Source of the DNA: Anarhynchus alexandrinus
Taxonomy: Eukaryota > Chordata > Aves > Charadriiformes > Charadriidae
Direction of reading: 5' to 3'
Assembly (NCBI GenBank): GCA_008711295.1
Contig: VUYV01000082.1
Coordinates: 729,030-793,029 of the forward strand
Length of the DNA: 64,000 nucleotides
The notes beneath the pieces were generated by a model. That model was not told where the DNA came from. It made no database searches and saw nothing but the letters and a program-made list of their open reading frames with translations. Shown here in pieces: positions 36,220 to 58,000 of this stretch. A program made the position numbers and the translations under genes. Within the stretch, counting starts at the first letter, position 1, and each line of letters starts with the position of its first letter.

Positions 36220-37998
36220 CTCAGGCTGGGGATTGCTTGGTTGGTGCCAGAGGTGGCCAAGTCGCTCATCTGCCTGGGGAGTTCAGGGGCTTTTCTGTGT
36301 CCTCTGCTCCCCGCCTCCCTCGGCTCACACACCGCTCAGCACTCACCCCCGCTGCAGGGAATGACTCCCACCCTCCTGTTACGTATTGCAATTAAAAAAA
36401 AACAAACACAAACCAACAAAAAACCCACCAGAAACCGCCTAATTACTGATGTTTTGTGGGTGCTGGGAGGTTTCCATCCTCCTCTCCCTCCCACCGTGCA
36501 GGGGACAAAGCACCTGCGCCCGGTATCACCCTGGCTGGGGAGCTGCAGAGCTGCCGCTTTGCTGCCGTACGCCTCCCCACCGCCACCTCTCCAGGTGGAA
36601 AACCAGAGGACCTGGTGATCACAACCCCTGGCGCTAGGACAGGGCTCAAGAGAGCAAAGCAAATGCCAGGTACAGGCAGGGCCGGCTGCTTAATTGAAGC
36701 CTTCCTTCTGCGAGCAGGGGAGCGTGTTGGCACACGCTGCGGGAGGGATATTGCTCTGTCTGATCGCTTTGAAGACTGGGGGGCGGAGGGAGAAGAGAAG
36801 AGGCCAGTTAAGTGTGTTTATGTTTGAGAGGAACAAAGGAGAGCGGAGGAGAGGCCGGGGGTGCCTGCGCCAGAGATGTGTCAGAGATCACTTGTTCCTC
36901 CTGGGCCAGAACACCAGCCCGGGACCACCAGCGGAGGAGGAAGCGGTGTGTGCGGAGCTGTGTTTAAAGCAGGGAGAGGAGCGATGGAGCAGAGAAAAAA
37001 ACCTCCCAAGAGACTTAGGATGGTGATAAACGTGACACAGGTTAGACACCGGGCTCCCAACCAGTAGGGTGTGCGACACAGGACAAATACACCACAGCAG
37101 GTAACGCTGCAAGCACGTACCTTGCTGGGTCCTGGTTTCCCTTGGGGGAGGCTGATTTAGGGAAGTTAGGGAGCCCTGGAGCACACAAAGTTTAACCAAA
37201 TCAAAGAGAAGGAGGCCATCGGCTGCACCCCAGCTCTGCCATCCATTATGGCAAGCGAAACATGGGTGTCCCCTGTTTGCAATGCTGCCGGGAAAAACTT
37301 TCTTCCCGGGGGGGTCTCACAGAGCCCAGGGCTGAGCGCTGCCCCTTCTGCCTCACACTGCACCCCGGCAAGTGGCACCCCCCAGCACAGGGGATGCATT
37401 TAGGGGGCTCTCTTTCAGTGTTGTCCAGCACCACCAAAAACCCAAAGGGCTTTTCTGTTCGCTATTTAATGCTACGCTAATGGTGACGGGAACAGCACCT
37501 GCACAAGCCCCCAGAGCGCACCACCAACAGTCAGTTCCTGGCAAGGGAGGAAGCGCTCGCCTGTCCTCGCTGTCACTGCACAGCGCCAGTCCCTGCAGCA
37601 AGCCCTGTCAGCGCAGGGAGAAGGAAGATGCCATTGAAGCCACCACCAGAGATGATACCTTCTACTTCCCAGAGGCAGTAGCTCTGTTTTGGCAGGTCCA
37701 ATCTGTAAGTTAAAAGATCTTGTTCTCGTGCAGAGAGTAAGATAAATGCAGTGAACTACTTGTTCTCACTAAAAAGAAGCCTGCATCCAAGGACTGGTTT
37801 TATTGCACTGGCTGAAGGCAGACTTAATGTAGAACACCCTGTGCAAGCCCCAGGGCCAGCAAACCTTCTGCTGCAGGTCATCATACTGAATCGACTACAG
37901 TTAGGCAGGGAACAGATGAGTGCCTGCAGTTGGACAGAGGCGTGCAACAGCTCCAGGGGTGTGGTGTAGACACAGATCTCCCACCTGCAGTTTCCCAC

Positions 37999-38038
37999 AA
38001 AAAAAAAAAAAAAAACAAAAAAAAACAGAAGAAAAAAA
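37999..38038. repeat. A-rich tract
   Basis: A run of about 17 A followed by further A runs broken by C and G. It could be the tail of an old retroposed sequence, but no parent could be recognised upstream. Confidence 0.85.
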
Positions 38039-39525
38039 GACCCTAACAATGACACACCAAAGCCTTTTCAGTCTTTTGGAGAAGGGAGAGAAGCACATTG
38101 TACATTAGCATGTATTTCTGAGTTCTCAGTAACCTTCCATGGAGGCGGAGATGGTTCAATAACCACATTGTCTCTTTGGTGTTGGGAAAATGCTTCTGCA
38201 GATCCACCTGTATTTCAGCACATGAATTTTAATATTGTGTGCCTTCCCTACCTACTGATTTTTTAAATTTAATTTTTAAAGGCAGGTTTAAAAAAGTAGT
38301 GGACAGCCCTATTTGGAGAAAAAAAAGACAGACTTGAATTAGAAAAACATACACATTTAAACAAAGAACTAGAAGACATCTTACATTTTTACTCTTACTT
38401 TTTCAGGTGATTAGGAAACCAGCACTCTCCTCCATACAGCACAACATATAACCAAAAGCAGTACTAGCTTTGCAACAGGAAACCAAAATTGACACTACTT
38501 CTTGCATTCTTGAATGCTAATGCATAAACGCTGATGATCAGAAGACTTGAGGCATACATATGAGAGCACCTCCATGGTACACGATTTCTGCTTGTAAAAA
38601 CTGAAATTTGCCTCTTAACAGCAACAGTAGGTAAAAGTTGAAAGAAGAGCTGTGCCTAAGAAACGCTTCTGTATTTTTAAATATGAATGTTTTAAGGGTT
38701 CCCTTGCATTTCACCTCAGAGAGTCTGAAATTATAGACAGAAACTTCTGCTTGGAACACGCACTTCGGCAGAAGATTTGAGACCAACAATTTGTCTTTCA
38801 GTCACTGGAGGCTAGTTCACATTTCTAAGTGAAATGATTTTTGTTTGAAATTGTGTTTCTCAGACCTCAGAGATGGCAATCTGGAACAATTCCACTGGAA
38901 AAAGCAGGGGAAAACAAGAAACTGTCTTTAAAGTCAGACTAACAAGGACTCACAGCAGCGACTATTACTGCATGCGCTGCCTCTGCACCTGCAGCAAATA
39001 CAGTATTTGAACTTAAGAAACCAATAAGCACAAAGTGATTAAGACAGTAAAATACCATTATGCGTCCTGAGATCAACAGGTTTCAGCTAAGATCCTAAAC
39101 TTAAAGGGGTGTTTCATCAAAAGGTACTCGAATCCATCAATCACTATCTTCTCCTTTTACAGGAGTCCCTGGCAGGGTTCCACTTCTACTTTGAGGTTTG
39201 ATTTTCCTCCAGCCGCCCTCTTGTGTCTGCATACAGGCTTACAGGCAAGCTCCATCCCCTATCCAGTGAGGTGGACCCAGCAGGCCCCGAGAAAGACAAA
39301 TTGTAGCTACGACACTCTTGTCATAACCAAGTTGAGAGAACAGCACTGCATTGCCCTTCTCTTGTATCCTGCAAGAAATTCTGCCATCTGCACATTTTTC
39401 TGCATCAGCGGAAGTCACAAAGGGTGGTGGGTTTCGAGCTTGTATATGTATTTATAAGTGGACAACAAACATTTTAGCCACAGAATAAACATGACACAGA
39501 CACACTGCAGTGTCCATCTTCCCAT

Positions 39526-39531
39526 TTTATT
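39526..39531 (-). terminator. Candidate RTCB polyadenylation signal
   Basis: This is the first clear AATAAA on the minus strand downstream of the RTCB stop codon, about 1.03 kb away. A closer non-canonical signal may be the one used. Confidence 0.3.
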
Positions 39532-39586
39532 TGTAATCCTCCAAATGATCCAGTGGGGATGGTCAGTTTCCCCTCCAGTCTTGGTT

Positions 39587-39654
39587 ATGCAAAAGAATGC
39601 AAATGAAATGGTAATGCAAAATGCATTATGTGAAATGGTAATGGTAATGCAAAA
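39587..39654. repeat. Cluster of ATGCAAAA/ATGCAAAT repeats
   Basis: ATGCAAAA occurs at 39587, 39614 and 39647, the perfect octamer ATGCAAAT at 39597, and ATGCATTA at 39621. They sit in a local duplication of gaaatggtaatgcaaaa. Position is about 0.9 kb past the RTCB stop codon. Confidence 0.75.
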
Positions 39655-40557
39655 GAAACATCAGAAGTCACATCGTACTGGGCCTGACCCTGCAATTGGA
39701 CTCACTCAAATCAAAGCTGCAGGACAGAGTGAGCGATATTATCCAATCCAACTTTTACACGCTTAGGACTTCGCAAAATGTTGGATTAGCACATCTGTAA
39801 GTTGTTAAGTCACAACTTTTACTGGGCAAACAAAACCTTTCAAAGCAACGTACTCAGTCCTCCTAGCATCTCCACGAGACTGTGGAACACCTACTTGTAC
39901 TGAGCCAAATACACCAGGTGCTGCGTTAAATGGGAGAGGGTGGGGGAAAAGGGGAAGATTGCGCCTCAAGCCTAGCTAGTCCCTCTCAACCCAAGCGGGA
40001 GACCACTCCCAACCCCCTATTTCTTACCCGATTGCCACAAAACATGCAACAATATAGAGTATGTATAAAGGTGTCTGCAAACAGAGCAACCTCTCCCTGC
40101 CCAGAAGCGCCATACCCTGCCTATCAGAGTACTTCTATATGCAGAAAGAGCTCCAGGCGCTCAGGTGTGGCGACAGCAGGTCTGGTTCATACGCCATCTT
40201 TGCTGATGGAGGTGGTCTTGCAGTACAGCAATTAGTGACAACTCAGGCAAGTCTGAAGTCCTGCCTGTGGAATCATCAGGCAAATGGGGGAGGGACTGCA
40301 TGTAAAACCCAAGACTTACTTATTTCTTTGCCGTTTCTTCACAAGAAAAGAACACCATATAACAAGGAGGAGGGAGGGGGCATTAATTATGCCTAGGAGT
40401 CATTAAAAATAGGAGTATCCTCAACTGTAAATTTCCAGAACAGGGATGTGATATCTGAGCATCCTACAGAGTCCAAAGGGTGTGGGAAGATGACGGTTCT
40501 AGTCGGTTTTGTATAAGGCCTGGAGATGTTGGTGCATTTCTGCTGCCTTGTCAGTTC

Positions 40558-51328
<10,771 letters not shown>

Positions 51329-54300
51329 GGCGACGACGGCGGCGGCGATGCTCCCGGTCAGCGGCTCCCCGTCAGCGCGACCAGCAGCACCCGCTCCAAC
51401 GACAGGAAGCGACGGCGGCCGCCGAGGGTCAGGCCGCCTCAGCCGCGGCGGGCAGCGGACAGGAGCCGCCGAGGGTCAAACTTCCTGCGGGAGGGCGGGG
51501 AGCTGCCGGCGGCCAGCGCCCCCTGGCGGCCCGCCGCGGCGGTGGGGGGCCTGTAACCGGGAAAAGCGGTGCCGGCTGGGGCCTCTGAGGGGAAGCCGCT
51601 CGCTTCCTTCACCTGCGAGGCTGGTCAGAGCGCCCCCGCCTCTATTCCCACCCGGCTCGCTTGCGCCCCGTCGCTCCCTCACCCCTGCCTCAGGCCGGGC
51701 GGGATGCAAGGCCGTGAGGCCTGGAGGTGCTCCGGCCTGGGAGGAGACGCCGGGCCGTAGTCCTCCGGCCGGTCCCCGGTTCCCCATGTGCCACAGCCAC
51801 CTCCCACGGCAGCGGAGCGGGCTGGGGCAGCCCGGGCGAGGCAGCCACTAGCCGCAGGGCGAGGGCGTGCAGGGGAGTGCACGCCCCAGGGCCCTGCTGG
51901 GCTGAAGGAATCGGGGTTTGTGCCTGGCAACCTCCCGCCCCGCTTCAGGGACGGCTTTGGGGGAGGAACAAGTGGGTTTTCACATGCCTGTGGTTAACGC
52001 AAGCCCTGTGCCTGCACACCACCCCCCTGGGGTAGGGCAGTTTCGGCCTGCGGGGTATTTAGGTACCAGTCCGCTGCAGGTGGAGGGGTGGAGTTGGCTC
52101 AACCGCAGTCAAGCAAAAGCTGCCCTGCACCCCATCATCAATTGTGTTTCTCTGCGTGAGTGAAAAACAACTTTTTGCTGTTCAGCCGTGGCTTGGAAAG
52201 GGCTCCCGTTGAGGAGTGAGAGGCATGGGGATGGCTGGGGTGCGGGCAGCAGGCCAGGCAGATGGGGCTTTGCCGCAGGGGTGGTTTGGGGCTCACAAAA
52301 GCAGCAGAACAGAGCAGGCTGCGGCGTCCCAGCCTTTGTTTCTCTTCTGTTGGTGCTAGTTTGGGAGGCCTGAGCCAGCTTCCCGACCAGGTTTGGCCAA
52401 AGCACAAGCAGCTGAGCGTTGCAGGGCAGGCATAGCCCTCTGCAGAACTGTGCACACTAATAAAGTATTGAAAAAAGAAGGGGGAGAAAAAAAGAGGGCA
52501 AGACAACATACCAAAATGAAGTAAGAAATAAAGTATCTGTCACTACTTCAATGCAGAGAAACATTGACAAAGATGTTGGAGGATTAGACTTGCAAAACTT
52601 ACACAGAAATGTTAAAGGAGTTAAATGTATCTAACCTGGCTAAGCAATGCTGAACAGGGGACATGACAGGCACAGGATTTGAAGAGTCACAGGGGAGGGA
52701 CTAGCAAAGGCAGTAGTAGTGCCACTTTCTCTCTCTTCGGTTATGGGTTCTGCATCTTTGTTAACACTTATGTCATGGGTTTAGTTAAGACGCTGTGAAG
52801 ATTTTAGTTCTTACTGTAATTGTGACAGTTCCCAGTCCCAGTCTGACATGGTTCTGGAGAGGGCTCACTTCATTCTTAACGCGTCATGTTCAGAAGGAAG
52901 TTATTTAAGCTCATTACAGTAGAAACAGATGAGCAGGCATGCCTGCCCTAGCAACATTTTGACAATGTACTTTTCCTTCTTTTGAGAGAATGCAGCACCT
53001 TTCTGGAAGTGTATAGACAAGACTGTATTTCAAGAGAGGCATTAATCTTAAAAACATTTTTGCATCAGTTAAACTCCAGAATAAATAATGTCAAGCACGT
53101 GTCGTATGTTCTCCTCCATTGTACAGCCTAACCATTCCATCAGCTTTCTTTGCCTCCCCACATCCCCCCTCGTCCCCAACAAGGATGACAGCGTCCTGGT
53201 CAGAGCTCAAGTTACACATTTCAGCAGAACTGGACAGTGTTTAGCCTTCAGAGTCACATTCTTGATTTGAATTTCATGATTAATAAACGGTCTCTCTTCT
53301 CCTTCAGTGTTTGTAGTGGACATCAGTAGAAATCAACATGTATCCCTGTGGGGAGAAGAACAGTCACTGAGGTGCTATGAATTACAAAATGAAGGTGGTT
53401 TTTTGTTTGGTTGGTTTTGTTGTGGGTTCTTTTTTGGTTGTTTGCATTGGTTTGTTTTTTTTTTTAAATTTCAGCTCGATCCTAGTGTTAAATGTCAGAA
53501 AAATCTACTGAAAACAGCTGAGCCTTGGAAGTAACAAGTGTTTTTAAACTCTGTCATTTTAACTTTGCAAAAGAGCCCCATCTTTCCCTGGGTGCTATCC
53601 CTTTGCACTATGCTAGCGATAGAAGGGACGTCTAAAGATCATACAGGAAAGATCATCTGAGCCTTGAGGCCACTAGGCAATCATCACAAGGTGGGATTAT
53701 TTTTTACCTAATTTAAGCCACTTAAGAATTAGCCATCTAATCTAAATTTACCCTTAAGGCTTCCCCGATTGTCAGCACATACAGAGCAAGGAATCTGCAG
53801 AGAGCAGTCCGTCACAGTCTAATATGGTTATCCATTAAAAGCAGGAAGAATTGTCTTTCTCACTATTGACTGTAGCCAATAGACTGGGACTGGAAGTGGA
53901 GACTACAAAAATAGCTTTTAAATAGGAATCCCATTCACTTTGATAGTGTATAGCAATTCCGTGTCCCCTCTTGTTCCTATGTACTGATGAGGAGACTGAT
54001 TAAAGAAAGCGAGGTGGGCAATGGAACCACACAGAAGCACTAAAAATCCGTCATTCATAATTAGCTTATAATGTTGTTGGCAACTAGTGCCACTGAAAGC
54101 GGTCTCCAAGCAATTATATTTTGTAGGGACTGCATAGCTGGCTGCTGCCAGGTATGTGGAATGCAAAGAAAGATTAAAAAAAAACCCCTTTGTGTTTCTT
54201 TCCTGAGTTGTGCTTTGTGTTTAACCACAAACAAGGATTCGAGACTGTCTCTGCAGAGCTGAAAAATCACTGAGAAGTTGGTAAACAAGCAGAGAAATAT

Positions 54301-54966
54301 AACTGGCTTACCCATTTTTCTGGGAGTTCATTTGTCAGCAATGCCTTTGTACTGACTGATTGTCTAACAAAATTCTGTGTGTTCAAAGTAAGGGGTAGAG
54401 CGTGTTGTGAGAGGCACAGAATGAGGTGTGATTTGGAGAAGGATAACCAGAAGGCAAAGAATATTTTATGAGAGCTCACTAACTACTTTTGACTAATAGC
54501 CTCAGCCATTATCACCAATTATTAAAAAAATCCAGTCAACCTACGTGAGCAAAATTAAATTCACTTCCCTATCATATTTCAGGTATTCCTGTTAAATTCA
54601 GCAGGACTGTATGGATAGCGTTAATTCTAATTTGATTTGATTTGCCAAACTTGAGTGAGTTGTTAAAGGTAAACCTGTTTGCACACTCAGTTGCAACTCG
54701 AAAGGCTGAGCAAGCTGTGCGTTTGATCACTTCATGGTTAGTTATTTAATGCAGTTCCAGCTTTTTCCTCTCAAAGAAAGATAAATTTGTTTCTAATAGG
54801 ATTTTACTGTTATTACAGATCTCATTTTAAACCCAGAGCTTTTTACTGCTTAACTAGCTCTAATCTAGCAAGTTTACGGTACAGACAGAAGGTGAATAAA
54901 TGCCTAGCCAAAAAAAAAAAAAAAAAAAGGAGGAATAACAGTTTCATGAGAGTGTCAAAATCTCAC
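51329..54966. other. Intergenic region between RTCB and the BPI-like gene
   Basis: Holds the rest of the RTCB CpG island, then AT-rich sequence with a T/G-rich low-complexity stretch near 53395-53470. The terminal exon and 3' UTR of the BPI-like gene should lie here, but no exon could be assigned confidently. Confidence 0.6.
54910..54928. repeat. Poly(A)/poly(T) tract
   Basis: About 19 consecutive A, directly beyond BPIFC-like exon H. Confidence 0.9.
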
Positions 54967-55043
54967 CTGTACAAGTGTAATGTGAGGTCTCGTCAAGGTA
55001 ACATTGGCCAGATTGGGAAGAGGGAATCCTTTTGACAGTTTAG
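54967..55043 (-). CDS. BPIFC: BPIFC-like exon H
   Basis: Encodes [18 protein letters not shown] to the PHITLVQ end, with acceptor ttttaag and donor gtgaga. This is the family's KLxxGFPLP motif near the C terminus. One further short exon is expected. Confidence 0.85.
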
Positions 55044-58000
55044 CTTAAAAAAGAGACAAACACAGTGATTTAGGTATGCATTGGAAAGATAATAAATACC
55101 TGCCCTTCAACAACCCTGTTTGTCCAGAGATTTCTAGGTCATTTACAACAATTAACCTCTCAGTCTTCACAAGCAGCCCTGGGAGGTAGGTATGATGCTC
55201 ATTTACCAATGGGGAAAAAGAATTACAGATGCTTTTCTCTTGGCAGAGTGTTGTAGCCAAACCAAGGCATTTCATGTTCAACACATGACATAGTGATTTG
55301 TTCCTAGTGACCGGGGGATTGTTAATACAGCTCTAGCATCATTAGAACCTATCCCCATTTGTCTCCATTCATTAAGGAAGGTGAAGTTCATCCCAGTACA
55401 GAGGGCTGGCACAAAGCTATGTCTCCCTCCAGGGCCTTAAATAAGATTTATGAGAGGCAGAATCCCAGTGCTGGTCCTGTAAAGAGGAATACATTTCACA
55501 CGCAGGGGCCTCGAGCAGGTGTGCGGGGTAGAGAGAGACATGCTTCTCATTGATGCATCAGGGCCACCTTGAGTGAGGCAAAGGCAGATGAATTAAGAGT
55601 TTCCAAGCCCTTTTTGCAGAACAGGGCCAGTGCCAGGCCATACTTACACCCCTAAAAATCAATCTCCCCCTTCCACTGCTTACTGGCTGATGGTCATTTT
55701 CCACTCAAGTTAATGGGAACTAGAAACTTAAGCAAAAAGTCAGTAGAAGTTCATAGAATCACCCACTCTGCTGGAAGCTTTTAGCTTAGAAATACAGCCT
55801 TACCATTAGCTGATGGAATGATTTCAGTCTGTAAAATGTAAGACAGGATGTTCTCCAGAAGTGAGATCTGCCACAGACAAGAAAACTGAGTTAGCCATCA
55901 CTTGCTGATAGTGATAGAACTGTCATGCCCTAATCCTTGATGGAATTAATAGGCTCATGCTCAACTCTAAGCTCTCATTTGGTTCAAAAGAGTCATAAGC
56001 TAAAGTGACCTTAGGATCTTAAGTGTTTGGAATGATGTAACAGAAGTGAGATGCAAAATGCAAGCGGCTCTCATCAAGGGCTCCTCACTACAAGAAAGAC
56101 ATTGAGATTCTGGAGCAAGTCCAGAGAAGTGCAACGAAGCTGGTGAGGAGTCTGGAGAACAAGTCTTATGAGGAGCAGCTGAGGGAACTGGGGTTGTTCA
56201 GTCTGGAGAAAAGGGGGCTGAGAGGAGACCTTATCGCTCTCTACAACTACCTGAAAGGAGGTTGTAGTGAGGTGGGGGTCGGTCTCTTCTTCCAAGTAAC
56301 AAGTGATAGGATAAGAGGAAATAACCTCAAGTTGAACCAGGGGAGGTTTAGATTGGATATTAGGAAAAACTTTTTCACTGAAAGGGTTATCAAACATTGG
56401 AACAGGCTGCCCAGGGAAGTGGTGGAATTGCCATCCCTGGAGGTATTTAAAAGATGGGTAGGCGTGGTGCTTAGGGATGTGGTTTAGTGTTGGTTTTGGC
56501 AGTGTTAGGGTGATGGTTGGACTCAATGATCTTAAAGGTCCTTTCCAACCTAGACGATTCTATGATTCTATGCTTTGACAACATTTTCATTTAAAATAGT
56601 CTATTTCCTTTATTTGTGAGATAATTTATCACCAATAGCAAAGCAGGACCAGAACAGTTTTAATCCTTTCTCCTCAGCTACTCAGAACTGATTGACTGTA
56701 CTCAGAATTAAATGACTCTCTGCGGAGGCAGGGTTCTCCCCTGCAAGGCTACAACTGCACTATTTCAGGCATCCGAGACTAGTATTTTGGCTCCCGTTCT
56801 CTACTGTAATTCTGAGCATCTGTGATGAGCACCAGTGCACCACATGGAGTGCCTCTGCCTCGGTTGTGCACGTGATTGCTTAGACAGCACACTGCTCCGT
56901 CTGTTGCTACAGTTCAGACTACTGCTGTGCGTTTGACCATTGCGATACAAGAGATCTCTCTGCTACTGATGAAATATGATACACCAGTCAGGGAAACTAC
57001 AGAATATCTCATTTTCAGAGCACTGACTTGCCCCGAAGAATATATTTTTAAGTCCACAGCAGAGAGGTGGCTGCCAGAAGACAGGAAAAGAGCCATCCAG
57101 GAATGAAGCCGAATGATTTAGAAATACAAATAAAATTTACCAGCTTACTCTTCAGCCTTGATATCGCTGATATTCCTGGTTTGCATTTCCTATGTGCTTA
57201 AACTATCCACTTACCTCGAAAAAGCCAACATTGGAGTGGGCTAGGGAGAACTGGAGCCTGAGGGAAAGAAGTGAAACAAGATAAGTCACTAGAAAGGATA
57301 AATACATGTTATTCTAGTCATGTGCAGTCACTGCTGTAGAGCTCCAGGCCTTAAGAAACATCTGTAGAGAGTCTTCAGAAGCAATGTATTTTACACAATG
57401 CATACTGCCTCATAGAGAAAGATGTGGCTTGCTTAGAGCGTTGCTGAGCACGCATGCAAAAGAGTAAGCTAGAAGGGCTGTAGCCAGCAATGGGAGTGCG
57501 CTTCTCCCTCTGTGCTGTATTTTGGAAATCCTACTGACAGTTGACTTTACCAGGGCTAGCATGAAGGACCTGGCAGGCTCTCAGATGTTTTGCAAGGATG
57601 TTGGTACATCTACATAATGCTTTGATGTGAGCCTTACCGGGGTGAGAAGAAAAATTCTGTTCATTATATGGTACTGCTGCTGATGGCTGTGTTGCTAATG
57701 TCTCTGCTTCCAAATACAGACAATTGTTCAGTGCATATTCAAGTATCTGAACATGTATTCAAAACATGATTTCTAAGTTTCCATAGAACCAGCATCCCAG
57801 CTCTCAGCACACTCTAGATTTTTCTCTCTGAATGTTGCTGCAAAAAAAAAATGCTAACATCACTGGGCTCCTTAAATTCCTAACATCTCTGTGCCCCGAT
57901 GAACTCTGCATATTCTTAACCCTATAACTTCCCAAGGGACTTTTGTGAAATCAGGTTCCCAATTCCCAGCTGTGAGGTCCTGCTATACAGAGCTTCTCTC

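Larger units (their letters stand above)
31997..40557. other. Intergenic region between the solo LTR and RTCB
   Basis: No coding exon is recognised. The interval holds GC-richer patches near 34000, 35500 and 36200-37400, a CAG repeat, several A- or T-rich tracts and a cluster of octamer-like motifs near 39600. Its right end must include the RTCB 3' UTR. The nearest clear AATAAA on the minus strand is at 39526-39531, about 1 kb past the stop, so the poly(A) site is uncertain. Confidence 0.65.

Noticed and set aside
35448..37713. Many medium-length frames between 35.4 and 37.7 kb
   Set aside because: Local GC-rich composition explains them. Frames overlap on both strands without family resemblance or exon borders.
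53918..54166. Minus-strand frame containing MNDGFLVLL, considered as the last BPIFC exon
   Set aside because: It lacks a pyrimidine-rich acceptor in the right place, and the residues after GFLVL do not resemble the family C terminus.
54880..54903. Short terminal exon after the poly-T tract at 54910
   Set aside because: The implied intron of 63 nt is shorter than usual vertebrate introns, and the peptide is too short to judge. It is kept only as a candidate in the findings.
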